Assembly: GCA_959347315.1 (NCBI GenBank)
Contig: OY365814.1
Location: 6,438,034-6,502,033 of the forward strand
DNA length: 64,000 nt
Direction: 5' to 3'
From: Bimastos eiseni
Lineage: Eukaryota > Annelida > Clitellata > Crassiclitellata > Lumbricidae
This document shows, one piece after another, positions 22,203 through 33,200 of this stretch. Below the pieces are notes generated by a model. It was not told where the DNA came from. It saw only the letters and a list, made by a program, of their open reading frames with translations, and searched no databases. Position 1 is the first letter of the stretch. Each line of letters starts with the position of its first letter. Both the position numbers and the translations under genes were made by a program.

Positions 22203-22261
22203 AACCGCGAAGATTGCCAAATGGATCTGATAAACTGAATGAAGCTCCGTCTATCACAACG
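22203..22261 (+). CDS. Second linker exon (exon 2') in the gene B interval
   Basis: A 59-bp exon candidate between acceptor TATTCAATCAAG and donor AACG/GTAAGATTG, phase 1 in and 0 out, giving PRRLPNGSDKLNEAPSITT. It ends like exon 2 (NxAPSxTT) and begins like the gene A exon at 2133. Because it enters in phase 1 and exon 2 leaves in phase 0, the two cannot be spliced in series in frame: it is either a mutually exclusive alternative to 17163 or the relic of a partly deleted gene copy. Confidence 0.55.
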
Positions 22262-24109
22262 GTAAGATTGTTCGCTTTTTAATCGGAATAATAATAAACA
22301 AACTGACAAGCCGCAGTATGAATACAAGTGTAGTATGAGCGAATGACGACACATTATAACAGGAGTCGAATTTAGCTGTCGGCAGCCACGCAGAGCGCCC
22401 ATTGCGCTATGCTTTTCAGTTTAACAAATGCCGCCGCCTAGTGAAAGAAGGACTAGTTAACCTTACGAAGAATACGGGTCTCGAACTCAGTTCGTCAGCT
22501 CTGCGCTCTGGACAGTGTGTTCACCATAACTCTACGGGAAACCCATCAGAGGAGTGGGTCTAAGCAAACAATTTGAATGGTATGAATGAAATTCGTTAAG
22601 ACTTAAAGAAGTTCATTCCACACGAAGTGTAGGCCTGATTAGAATAAAATGTCTGACGCATAGGCCAACAACTCGTGTGTTGAAGCAGGTACAATTAGCC
22701 CAACAATCGTAAATAAACTTAGCTTAGAGATGCGCTTTTGAAATTTTAAGTTTAGGCCTACATTTACGGCGATTGCAGTTGCACGAAGTATTACACGTCA
22801 ATATTAATAGGCCTAACCAAATGTAATCATTTGGATGTTACAGGCCACGTTTTAATATTCGCAGTCTGCAGCAACTCGGGTCTCTTTCATATTAATCATT
22901 CCAGCGAAACCGTCTGCATAGAGCAGAATTGACAGCGAAACCAGTAACGTAAATTGGGTCATCAAGCATCCCAACTATTGCCAATATTTATTGTGAAGGA
23001 ATATGTAACCAACTGTATTTAGGCCTGCAATTGAGAGGAGATGTCGTGTAGATAATGGAAAAGTCACAATCACAAGACTCTGAAGAATATGAGACTTGAT
23101 TGTTGCTCATTATTTTATCTTTAAGTGTTGTACTGGAAGAGATGATTTTGCTTATCGTTTCTGCCAAAAGTAGGTCTAAATGGTGGCGAGCGGTGATAAG
23201 TTGATGTGGGTAGCTGGCGTTTCTTCGGTCTCTTCGGTGCGTAAAGTTCGTTCGAGCCACGGAATCAGCAAAGACTTTTTGATGTTAGGATTTTATATTA
23301 AAAATGCAGAGGTATATTCGCAAACTGGTTTCTATAATATTAAATGTCCCGATCCGCCCTCAGTCTAACAACTCCGGCATCAGGTCGTGCGTTTAGAGAT
23401 GCTCAGCAAATCTCGTCTGTAGCACCCACACTCCTTGCCTTATGACTAATCGTCCTGGGCGAATCCTTGATTCTCGCCCGCGTCCCATATGTATAACCTT
23501 CCTCTCTTCCCTTGTCGGCTGTCTGCTTAATCTCTCCATCTGTCGCCCCTACCTCTCTCTTGCTTCCATCGTCCGTCTGGACCGTCCTCTTTCCGAGTTA
23601 TCTGTCATCTCGTCACTCCTTCGTCGTGCCCTTGCCCATAATGTCTGTCTTTCTACGTCTCCTTCCTATCTCTCTATTTATCCCTCTATCTCTTGCTGTC
23701 AGATGCGCGAGTCTGGTAATGCGCTGGGTGTTGTATTAATTAAGGCAGTTACCGATGTCGTTATCGCCGCGATTACGAACGAGCGATTAGCAATGGCTAC
23801 TGGTCTGCCACGTACATGTAGAGTTCATTTGGTACATAGCAGATCCAAATATTCTATAGCCTAGTCTGATTCAAATGTTTGCATGAACAAATAATGGTTA
23901 CAATCACATTTAAACTAAATAATACATTATAATAATACATTAATAAAATAATCGTCGTCGAAGCCACTGTGAGTATGAAGCACTTACACAAAAGAAGTTA
24001 TTTCAATGAGACCCAAACCAAAGGTCGTATATGTATGAATAATGCAAGAAACCGAAAGTGAAATTAGAGTAGAAATTACAAATAAATATTATTTCTCTCT
24101 CTTTCTTTC
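22262..24109. other. Intron of gene B upstream of the F-box exon
   Basis: 22900-23100 aligns with 3760-4180 of gene A. A CT-rich tract is at 23450-23700. 23697-23900 is a dispersed repeat closely matching 32222-32425 (GGTAATGCGCTGGGTGTTG shared). No further exon is seen. Confidence 0.5.
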
Positions 24110-24298
24110 TCTTTATATCTATCTATCTATCTATCTATCTAGCTATCTAACTAACTATATATATACACATATATATATTTATCTATCTATCTATCTATCT
24201 GTATCTATCTGTATCTATCTGTATCTATCTGTATCTATCTGTATCTATCTGTATCTATCTGTATCTATCTGTATCTATCTGTATCTATCAATCAATCA

Positions 24299-24336
<38 letters not shown>

Positions 24337-24545
24337 ATATGTATATTTATCTACCTATCTATCTGTATCTATCAATCTATCTATCTATCTATCTATCTAT
24401 CAATCTACCTATCGGTAACAGAACAATTACCTTCCGGACAGTTGTCCGGGGGTTGTTTGCATCGGGGGTAATTGCCCTAGATCCCTATCTATCTATCCAT
24501 CCATCCATCTGTCTATCTATCTATCTATCCACCTATTTATCTGTT
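24110..24545. repeat. ATCT tetranucleotide microsatellite with GTATCTATCT decamer core
   Basis: Long runs of (ATCT)n at 24115-24200, about ten GTATCTATCT decamers at 24200-24290, more ATCT to 24412, an approximately 65-bp unique island (24413-24480), then ATCT/ATCC again to 24545. The long open frame across it is composition only. Confidence 0.9.
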
Positions 24546-24850
24546 GGTCTGTTGGTCTGTATGCTTCTCTCTCTCAGTTTCTTGCATAATTCAAGAGAAA
24601 TTTAAATCTGTTGAAATAGCATCGACAGCAACTACTTTGATTGATACACCCGTATAAATTTAAAAACTAATGTTAGCATGGATCAATCATACATTGCTAA
24701 CTATTGTGGTTCAGAATCCAGTAAATCATACGAAATAGTTAATGCTAATTTGCTTCATTTTCATATATATCTTGAAATTCTAAATTAACTGATCAAATAA
24801 TATTCATTGTTGTCTTCCTTTTCAAGTGTTGCATCTTTTTTGTATTTTAG

Positions 24851-25043
24851 TTGTACGATCTTCCACTGGAGATGTTGGACATTATCTTACAAAAGTCATA
24901 TCTATATTGGGTGTTGAATGGAACAACTTCAGCGAAACAGAGAGACGACGAAGTGATCAAATCGCTCACATCGGTTGATGTCTGTTTTTCTCAAAGAATC
25001 ACTAAACAACGATTCAAGAAGGCAATCTGGCGTCATCTGGAGG
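24851..25043 (+). CDS. Gene B, F-box-like exon
   Basis: 193 bp, phase 0 in and 1 out, acceptor TTTTTTGTATTTTAG, donor GAGG/GTTAGA. The 64 residues differ from gene A at only a few positions: LYDLPLEMLDIIL at the start, VDVCFSQRI in the middle and FKKAIW near the end. Changes concentrate in the loop after VLN (GTTSAKQRDDE against RPSPATQRNED), the insertion between the two F-box halves. The same functional call applies as for 4702 (Skp1-binding F-box-like segment, moderate certainty). Confidence 0.6.
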
Positions 25044-25900
25044 GTTAGAACGTTACCACAAATAATCTATTTGATAACGTTTTCTAATCGGAAGGGCTCC
25101 TCAGCGAATAAGGTAATTTATTGATTACAAGCTTTGGACAATTTCTTTAGTTAGGTCTACCTCAAATTTGCGCTGTCTTCTTCTGTAGCCAAATTGAAAA
25201 TGGTAGAACATACGGTAAGTTAAAACGGAATCATTCGTAAATTAGACAAAATATGCACATTATGACCATTGTATAGAAGAGTTTAAACTGGGGGCCCTCG
25301 CACACACGTAATGTTCAGTAAAGGAGCACACTGTCATGTAACATTGAGAGTCAATAGTTGACACGCGTAATAACAGGTCTCAAAAGTCCGAATGAGACGA
25401 GGACACTGAGAATGGTATAATTATCACAGACCCTCAGCCTTGCTTAAATTACTTTCTGTGCCTAGCCATTGCAGAGGTGTTTTACAGTGACCTATATTAT
25501 GTTACCTTCATTGTATGTGAAAGCTATCTCCTTCAACTTTTATAATGTCCTAAATGTTAGTTAGATAAGTAAGCAAAGTGAGTATGTTCTTGATTTAACC
25601 AACTGCATTTCGCACTTTGAAGTTAGTAAAGGTAAATATACGGCATTCTATTACAAGAAGTTTCTCACTAGATTGTCTGCCTGTGGAATAATACGATGAT
25701 GCAATCTTGGGGTAGGGTGCAGTAGGTTGTCTGTATTGGAGGAATGAACCGTTGCAGCACGTGTCCCGGGTTCTCTAGCACCACTTTAAATTGGCGTTTC
25801 ATCAGCCTACCGGATAAAGTGTTCGATTGCAGATTCATCCTTTGGCAGACAGCGTTGACAAATCAATCGGTTCTTCACTAACTGCATCATGGCACGTCCC
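25044..25900. other. Intron of gene B after the F-box exon
   Basis: No coding sequence; patches align with gene A 4900-5300 and gene C 39430-39790. Confidence 0.45.
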
Positions 25901-27276
25901 CGCTGCCCCGCAAACACCACCAGGTCTGCTGCCCCACATATCCCACCAGGTCTGCTGCCCCACATATCCCACCAGGTCTGCTGCCTCACATAACCGACCA
26001 GGTCTGCTGCCCCACATATCCCACCAGGTCTGCTGCCTCACATAACCCACCAGGTCTGCTGCCCCACATATCCCACCAGGTCTGCTGCCCCACATATCCC
26101 ACCAGGTCTGCTGCCCCACATATCCCACCAGGTCTGCTGCCTCACATACTCCACCAGGTCTGCTGCCCCACATATCCCACCAGGTCTGCTGCCTCACATA
26201 CTCCACCAGGTCTGCTGCCCCGCAAACCCTACCAGGTCTGCTGCCCCACATATCCCACCAGGTCTGCTGCCCCACATATCCCACCAGGTCTGCTGCCTCA
26301 CATATCCCACCAGGTCTGCTGCCTCACATAACCCACCAGGTCTGCTGCCCCACATAACCCACCAGGTCTGCTGCCCCACATATCCCACCAGGTCTGCTGC
26401 CCCACATATCCCACCAGGTCGGCCGCCTCACATACTCCACCAGGTCTGCTGCCCCACATATCCCACCAGGTCTGCTGCCTCACATACTCCACCAGGTCTG
26501 CTGCCCCGCAAACCCTACCAGGTCTGCTGCCCCACATATCCCACCAGGTCTGCTGCCCCACATATCCCACCAGGTCTGCTGCCTCACATACTCCACCAGG
26601 TCTGCTGCCTCACATATCCCACCAGGTCTGCTGCCTCACATACTCCACCAGGTCTGCTGCCCCGCAAACCCTACCAGGTCTGCTGCCCTACATATCCCAC
26701 CAGGTCTGCTGCCCCACATATCCCACCAGGTCTGCTGCCTCACATATCCCACCAGGTCTGCTGCCTCACATAACCCACCAGGTCTGCTGCCCCACATAAC
26801 CCACCAGGTCTGCTGCCCCACATATCCCACCAGGTCTGCTGCCCCACATATCCCACCAGGTCTGCCGCCTCAAATACTCCACCAGGTCTGCTGCCCCACA
26901 TATCCCACCAGGTCTGCTGCCTCACATACTCCACCAGGTCTGCTGCCCCGCAAACCCTACCAGGTCTGCTGCCCCACATATTCCACCAGGTCTGCTGCCC
27001 CACATATCCCACCAGGTCTGCTGCCTCACATATCCCACCAGGTCTGCTGCCTCACATAATCCACCAGGTCTGCTGCCCCACATAACCCACCAGGTCTGCT
27101 GCCCCACATATCCCACCAGGTCTGCTGCCCCACATATCCCACCAGGTCTGCTGCCTCACATACTCCACCAGGTCTGCTGCCTCACATACTCCACCAGGTC
27201 TGCTGCCCCGCAAACCCTACCAGGTCTGCTGCCCCACATAACCCACCAGGTCTGCTGCCCCACATAACCCACCAGT
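25901..27276. repeat. 26-bp minisatellite, about 53 copies, with higher-order structure
   Basis: The unit is CCAGGTCTGCTGCCCCACAT plus ATCCCA, tandemly repeated for 1376 bp with few variant types (CCCC or CTCA; ATATCC, ATAACC, ATACTC; GCAAACCCTA). Identical blocks of variants recur at shifts of 442 bp (17 units) and 286 bp (11 units). As 26 is not a multiple of three, the minus strand reads through all three frames in turn as a 26-residue repeat (QQTWWDMWGSRPG). It is inside the gene B intron ahead of the CARD exon. Confidence 0.95.
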
Positions 27277-27433
27277 CCGAGGGTACATAAAACACTTGGG
27301 TCACCGTTGTCGAACGCACCACATCAAAAAGAGACCATGCGATACCATTATGCGCAAGGCAAACATTGATTGTTTTGCCTATGCTTATGCCAACATAAGT
27401 CTATTTATGCAAACTACGTTAATGAAGACGGTT

Positions 27434-27489
27434 AGCTCCACCAAAGTATTTGTCAGGCAATCCAACGCAGTTAAAGAACTGTGCGCCTA
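27434..27489 (+). other. Conserved short frame in intron, copy B
   Basis: Reads SSTKVFVRQSNAVKELCA then TAA; counterpart of 5446-5493 and 41455-41508. It is preceded by open frame back to about 27296. A splice acceptor is not obvious. Best treated as a conserved block of unknown meaning. Confidence 0.35.
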
Positions 27490-27692
27490 ATCCTTTTCGA
27501 ATGGTTTTTAGGAATTAGTTAAGTTCTGAATTAAGTATATGGCCATGAAAGACCGCAACCCACAGGAAGCCTTCGCCTCCTTCATCAAATCCAAAGTCAT
27601 CTGATAATTATGAGGTTTCTAATTTGCTTCGAGCAAAGAAACATGTTGCAATATTGTTACTAGGAATGCGCAGCTAATTTTGTTCTTTCCAG

Positions 27693-27980
27693 AGTGTTAT
27701 GAAAAATCCAAGAAAAGATCTGCAGTACTAAGAAACAACCGAAGGTATTTCCTGGAAAATATTCAACCGAATGAAGAATTAATTGCTTCGCTGTTGTCTT
27801 TCAACTGCATAACAGAAGAACAAAGTCACTTCATTCAAAAGCAATGTTCAAACCAAGATAAGAACGCCGAACTCCTGCATTTTGTGAGATACTTCGACGA
27901 TGAGAAGTCTTCAAATTTCGAGACATGTCTTCGACAAATGAATCAAGCAGGAGTAGCACGGATCCTCAAAAACGGAGGAG
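27693..27980 (+). CDS. Gene B, CARD exon
   Basis: 288 bp, phase 1-1, acceptor TTGTTCTTTCCAG, donor GGAG/GTTCAT. Residues show RNNRRYFLENIQPNEEL, LLSFNCITEEQSHFI, ELLHFVRYFDDEKSSNFETCL and VARIL at the positions of the six CARD helices. Compared with A, the acidic DDEK before helix 5 and a K/R swap in the C-terminal helix vary, while the hydrophobic core and the NRNYLLEN/TEEQ signatures are kept. Stop TGA follows three codons past the donor (GGGS-stop), as in gene C. Confidence 0.8.
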
Positions 27981-28579
27981 GTTCATGAAACAAAGTTTAT
28001 TTCCATTTCATTTTATGAGGATTATTGTCCTTTCGCGCACTTTGTGGTTTAATGCACTTTGAACCGTCTTCGTTTTCGCCTAACGCAGTTCACAAATTAT
28101 TGAGCATTTATCTCTCTTTGTTTGTCCGCATTTGTCGTAATTTCATAAATTTCAATTATTGCATTTCCCCGAAAAGTATTCTCATATTTTACTATAGGCA
28201 TAGAGCCTAATTGAAGATTTCGGTGATTAAGAATAGAAATTAAATTACGTGGTCTTGTGAAGTGTAAATCCAATAGAAATACAATGCAAAAGCTACAAAT
28301 AGCAATATTTAATTTCTGTATGTTTCATTTTATTTGAATCATTCAATGTTCCTTTGGGTCATAGAGCCACAGACTAGCGTATTTGTTATCATTTGCTTTG
28401 TATAAAATCGCATGTTATTTTCAACTCTCAGGGAGCTGTAGTCAATCCTGATTGTCAACTTACTAACTCTTCCTTCTTCTTCCTAATTATCTCAGGTCAA
28501 TTACAGTGATATCAAGGACCATTTTTCCTTTGATTGACCTCTTTTGAACCTTAAACTGTTGTTCTGTTCTTCTTATTAG
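27981..28579. other. Intron between CARD and TRADD-N exons of gene B
   Basis: About 600 bp, the shortest of the three equivalents. No features beyond a polypyrimidine stretch ahead of the next acceptor. Confidence 0.5.
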
Positions 28580-28948
28580 TTTCAATAAAAGTCAAAATTA
28601 CAAATCGTGGTGCAAGAAATATAACGCCAATGGAAATATTTCAACTTCATCAAGGAATCACTGACCTTCTAAACATAAGAAAACCAAGATCACATCAAAC
28701 TGATGAACTGATCAGTCGATTGAAAATGGATGGCATAGAAATCCTTAACTCTCAACTGTTGAGACAAACTGTGGTCGTTTGGATCTGGTGTCGATCACAA
28801 ATAGCCGTTGACTATATTTATAAGCTCTACGAATCGGATCAACTGACAGATATATTCTATGGTCTTGCAGATATTCAACCACCTGCCTCCGAAATCATCA
28901 AATCTAAAGTGATCATCATTGACAGGAATCAGTTCAAGAGAACAGTTG
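28580..28948 (+). CDS. Gene B, TRADD-N-like domain exon
   Basis: 369 bp (123 residues), phase 1-1, acceptor TCTTCTTATTAG. GITDLLNIRKPRSHQTDEL is identical to gene A. The core reads QTVVVWIWCRSQ, then DYIYKLYESDQLTDIFYGLA, then IIIDRNQFKRTV, the strand-helix-strand-helix order of a TRADD-N-type domain. The donor is GC (GTTG/GCAAGTTCT), as in A; read-through would end after GKFC. Confidence 0.6.
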
Positions 28949-29690
28949 GCAAGTTCTGTTAAAATCATGCATTGGATAATAAAACAACAATATAAGACAA
29001 ATATTTGGCATGTATGAAATAAATTATCAAGACTGCGCTGGTTATAAGTAAGTACATTTAATATCCGTGTAGAGTAACATAAAATCAATTGGAGACTCGG
29101 AACGAGAGCCAGGGTAAGACTTTGCTATCTAGTGGAACAGGTTCTGAGAATGGGTTTTGCTAATATCAAGGTACTTAGATTGTGTTTATGTCGCCCAGTT
29201 TGAGTGAAGCTCAGACGTGTCAAGAGACTAAGGGGTGGGTTGGAAGAAAGATTTCAAAAGAAAAAGGTGGAAATAATTAAAAGAATTAAAAGGTTCAAGG
29301 TGAAATTTTAAATAAGTAAACAGGTGCACTGAGATTAAGACGTGAGTAAAAGCATGTTAGGTAAAAGACCTCAGCGCTCACAAAAGTCACGTTAGGATAC
29401 CACCTTCCTCACCGGCACATAATAAAAAGAAAAAATTTATTACGGTTATAATGATTAACGTAAAATTGGTAATTTGACACACACTAAAAATAGATAGCAA
29501 TGGATGAGTGGTAAATGAACATTTGCATTATTAAAAGAAAGAATGTCGTGAAGTGTGAAGGCATGTAGCGAGATATTATTGCTGCGGAAAAACAAATTAA
29601 AACGAGAGACAAGGAGTGGGACAAAGCAAGTTAGAAATGAATTTCTTGATGAAAAATGCACTAATCCATTTAAATATGCTCTTCTTTTAG
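28949..29690. other. Intron before the propeller exon of gene B
   Basis: About 740 bp; 29095-29270 aligns with 7980-8130 of gene A. It opens with a GC donor at 28949 and closes with CTCTTCTTTTAG. No other feature. Confidence 0.5.
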
Positions 29691-30607
29691 TTGTTTATCC
29701 GATTTCCGTCAACTTCACTGAAAGGATCGACGTAGAACGAGATGAAAAAGTTTTTGGAGTGACAAAACTGCGAAATGAAATTTACGTCCTCAGTAAATCA
29801 GTTTCTTATTCTCATGTGATCCGTGTCTTTGAGGATCGACATTCATTTCGTCCTCAGAAGGTAATAGAAATAAATGAGGTGAGATTTGGCGTTGATATTG
29901 TGGGCTTCACCAGTGGGAAGGAAATTTGTCTCTACGTCTCTGACACTATAGAGAAATGCATCTGGAAGATTACAAAAGAAACAGACGACCAACACAAAAT
30001 CATCAGATGGCTGACCTTTGATTATGCCCCACATGCTTTGTCAATTTCCAGCAATGGTCACTTATCGATAGTCGGTAGATGGTCATCCATTCTGAGTATC
30101 TATGGATCAGATGCAAAGCTTCTTAGCTCCATTCAATTACTAAGAGACACCGAAATAGACAATCCAATTCATTCCGTGGAAACATCCATTGGAAATTTCT
30201 ACATACTACACCAACAAAAGGTAAATGAAGCGAAGCAAAAGAGTGGGTCAAGTGAGAATGTCCGGGACATGACCTGGGTCGTTAGTGAGTTGACCAGCGA
30301 TGGACAGATGGTCATTCGTCGTTTTGTTCCTTCAAATGAAACACAAAAACTGAACAATCCTCGTTACCTGTCACTAGATTCAGACGATCGAGTGTACGTG
30401 GCTGACAGAGATAATCATAGAATTATTCTCTTGGATTCTAATCTCAACTGGAATCGAATACTTTGTCTACCAGAAGAAGAACAAGAAGGGAGTAAAAAGA
30501 TCTTAAGACCGTTCAGATCGTATTACGACGAAGAAAATAAACAACTGATCGTAGTCGGAGGATATTTTTATTCAGGCGTTTATGTTTACGCATTTTATCG
30601 AAAATAA
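29691..30607 (+). CDS. Gene B, terminal NHL-type beta-propeller exon
   Basis: Terminal exon of 305 codons including TAA, in phase 1 after CTCTTCTTTTAG. Blades are marked by KEICLYVSDTIEKCIWKIT, LSISSNGHLSIVGR, SVETSIGNFYILHQ, WVVSELTSDG and LDSDDRVYVADRDNHRIILLD, closing with GVYVYAF. The acidic loop reads PEEEQEGSK here. The open frame extends left of the acceptor to 29555, but the phase-1 acceptor at 29690 is supported by both paralogues (VVY/VVN start). Completes the 635-residue gene B product; no membrane segment, so a cytosolic scaffold or receptor is likely. Confidence 0.75.
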
Positions 30608-30889
30608 CATATTTATCATCTACATTATCCGACAAAGAAATGCTATTTTCATTCCATTACAATTTACAAGATCAGATTGTAAATCCTATTCACAGAGATA
30701 ACATGCATGTAATGCGTAGGCCTTTAGAGCGCTGTATCGCTCAGTTAGACATTAGGTGAATCAGTCAGTGATTTTTTCCTTAAATGAACAATGAATGATT
30801 AATTCAATCCAAATTTTTTTATGAAATCAATTTTTTTAATCAATCAATCATAATTACTTGATATCTACTTCGATCCGCCCGTAGTCAAT

Positions 30890-30946
30890 AACTCTCTCTC
30901 TCTCTCTCTCTCTCTCTGTCCGTCTGTCTGTCTGTCTCTGTCTCTG

Positions 30947-30995
<49 letters not shown>
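30890..30995. repeat. TC/TCTG microsatellite
   Basis: (TC)n, then (GTCT)n and (CTGTCT)n, then (TC)n again. Accounts for the Arg-Glu open frames on the minus strand. Confidence 0.9.
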
Positions 30996-30996
<1 letters not shown>

Positions 30997-32085
30997 AGAT
31001 ACGCAGTACTTAAAGTGTAAAAAAGGAAGTGCCTGGACGTTAGGGGAGCCGTCCAAAAAATGACCACGCAATTTTGAACGATTTCTTACCCCTTCCCCCT
31101 TCGTCACACGTCGCCACAAATGCCATGACCCCCTCAAATATGACGTCACGTCACAAGGCCTTGACCCCCCCCCAATCAAGCCAGATGTCAAGAATGTAAT
31201 GCAAACGTTCTTATAAATTTGTAATTTTTTATTATAGCAATAAAATATTTTAAATTATAATAGTAGAACGAAGAAAAATGGAGAGGAGACGAGAAATAAA
31301 TAGCCTATAATGATCGCAATCTTATGCATTCCTCAGGATGAATGAGAATCATAGTCATAATTAGTGTTGTTTAATTGTGGTAACAACTACTGTTAACTAA
31401 ATGGAACTTGTTTAAATGAGTGTAAGTTTTTAATAAAATTACGTATTTTGATGTGATGATGTGACGGCACATTTCGTCCATCCCTCTTCCCCTTGTCGAA
31501 CTAAAGACTGGAAAGGCAGAGCACCAACATATTAAGTCGACGACAAAGGGTTCGTGCACTGTGGTCCACTGTGTTCGTCAAAATAGAAGTTGGATTGGTT
31601 ATATTAATGATGCTGGCAAAGATGTTGGATGGGTGAACGAAATTCGTCCAAAACAGATGCTATTTAGATGAACATAATGCCTACAGAAATAAAAGTTGGG
31701 TCATTGAAAAGCATATTTGCCTAAACAGAATTTGAATTGACAAAAATGGTCCTTGCTGAACCAGAAGCTGGATTTTCAGAATATTATTATTATCAATTCA
31801 ACTTCTATTTAACCAAAAACATGGGTGAAAAATAGGATTTGTTATCATTCGTTACTCTTTTTGTCCATCACCCATTATTTAGTCGTAAATTATTTGTTGG
31901 TAAAATATTTTGTGTAATTTAAAGGGTAGGCCTACAGAGAATTGCTTTCCTTTGTGAAATTGTCGACAAGGGGCCAGTGGCGCCTGCATCGTTTTAAAAG
32001 TTGTAAAATAAAGTTTGTAAACGCGCAAAGCGCGAAAATTTTTACCCCCTCTTTTTCCTTTTGATAATAACGTACGCATATAGAC

Positions 32086-32220
32086 GAATTGCGCTGTTGC
32101 ATAGACGCTCATGGACGGCATCCTGGTTCTGCTGGCCAAATAAGTGGCAGGACCGCGTTCAGACTCGAAAATAAGTGCCTGCGCGCAGTCCATGACCGTC
32201 CAGGCACACCTTAAGCCCTG
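32086..32220. repeat. Dispersed ~134-bp repeat, copy 1 (partner at 58781)
   Basis: Shares GCTGGCCAAATAAGTGGCAG, TCGAAAATAAGTGCCTG and ATGACCGTCCAGGCAC with 58781-58914 in the same orientation. It contains self-complementary pieces (CATGGACGG.GTCC against its inverse), so it may be a foldback-type mobile element. Confidence 0.7.
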
Positions 32221-32829
32221 CAGATACGTGACTCTGGTAATGCGCTGGGTGTTGTATTAATTAAAGCAATTACTGATATCGTTTTCGCGACGATTAGGAA
32301 TGCGTTTAACCAACGGTTACGGGTCTACCACGTAGAATTCATTTGGCACATAGCAGATCCAAATATTATATCTAAATTCAAATCGGGTTTACTCAAATGT
32401 TCATATGAATGAATAATAGTCACAGTTTTAACTAAATATTACATAATTATACACATGATAATCCTGTAGCCATCGTCGATTGGGCAACTCTGCTGTTCGT
32501 AGTGTCCTTTATTACACAACAATGATGATGATGATGATGACGATAACGATGATGATCATGACGACGATGATGAATATTATGGCAGCACACTTGCCTACCA
32601 ACGAATAAGCCAGTATAACAAATAGTCTTAGCAGATAATCTACTTCCTCTATTTATCCGAAGCCCATGGCAACCGGACTAAAACCTCAGTTTAACCACCT
32701 TTTCGGAAAATCCCTCTGATTTGACGTTGCGCTCGTGTACAAGCTGGTTACCTGCGCTTGGCCACCGAGTGGCACTTTAGTAATCTACAGTCTAATTTCA
32801 TTGCTCATTAATAACTATTTATAATAAAT

Positions 32830-33133
32830 AATAGACTCTCATCACTTAACTTTGTTTTGACCCCAGCCACGAGAGAAGGACTGTTATTTCATGGATCAAC
32901 ACATGACATCAGCAATTTCTCAAGATGTTGAGCAAGGTTAACCTTTGCAAACCTGAAAGACATGATATCAGCAATTTCCCGTAATATGAGAAATTGTTGA
33001 TGTCATGTCTTTACCCCAATATTATGCAAGCTTAACCTTTGAAAACCTTTGCGAATTTGAAAAACCATCTTAAAATAACGCGAAGATAATAGGCCTACCA
33101 CATATTATTAAGTCCTCTCAGATTTAGACCATC
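32830..33133 (+). promoter_or_regulatory. Putative promoter of gene C with a 21-bp hairpin
   Basis: Aligns with the regions upstream of the gene B and gene D start exons; similarity to gene D extends left to about 32600. An inverted repeat (32958-32978 and 32990-33010; AGACATGATATCAGCAATTTC against its near-complement) is centred about 150 bp upstream of the ATG, and half of it (TGACATCAGCAATTTC) is repeated at 32905. Gene D has a GATATC hairpin at the matching place. Confidence 0.45.
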
Positions 33134-33200
33134 ATGGGTTCCTGGGTCGGAAAATGTCTGCAAACCGAAAACTGGCGATTTTCAACAGCTAGAAACAACG
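33134..33200 (+). CDS. Gene C, first coding exon with MGSWVGKC start
   Basis: ATG at 33134, 22 codons plus one base, donor AACG/GTGAGC. It begins MGSWVGKCLQTENWRF; the gene D exon at 60014 starts identically. Gly2 with a small residue at 6 fits the N-myristoylation pattern and Cys8 could be palmitoylated, so membrane tethering is possible. Splicing with 37489, 39186, 41705, 49276 and 52506 gives 639 codons without interruption. Confidence 0.65.

Larger units (their letters stand above)
30608..32829. other. Region between genes B and C, repeat-rich
   Basis: Contains a CT/GTCT microsatellite, a block at 31045-31170 with GGGGAGCCGTCCAAAAAATG that resembles one end of a DNA transposon (no partner end found), GAAGCTGGATT-type units at 31580-31800, the dispersed repeats at 32086-32220 and 32222-32425, and an ATG/GAT trinucleotide run at 32519-32575. 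No gene. Confidence 0.5.

Noticed and set aside
24042..24605. 187-codon Tyr/Leu/Ser-rich frame
   Set aside because: Generated by the ATCT tetranucleotide repeat.
25835..27116. Overlapping minus-strand frames encoding a Trp-rich 26-residue repeat
   Set aside because: They follow entirely from the 26-bp minisatellite; all frames are open, and the array lies in the intron between the F-box and CARD exons of gene B.
25901..27276. CRISPR-like periodicity
   Set aside because: The units are contiguous with no unique spacers, and the genome is eukaryotic.
29555..29690. Upstream extension of the gene B propeller frame to an ATG at 29555
   Set aside because: Genes A and C show the exon starting at a phase-1 acceptor at the VVN/VVY position; the extension is not conserved.
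31045..31190. DNA transposon end with GGGGAGCCGTCCAAAAAATG
   Set aside because: Only one end is visible and no matching inverted partner or target duplication was found, so no element was called.
30865..31191. Arg-Glu/Thr-Asp repeat frames on the minus strand
   Set aside because: Products of the TC/GTCT microsatellite.
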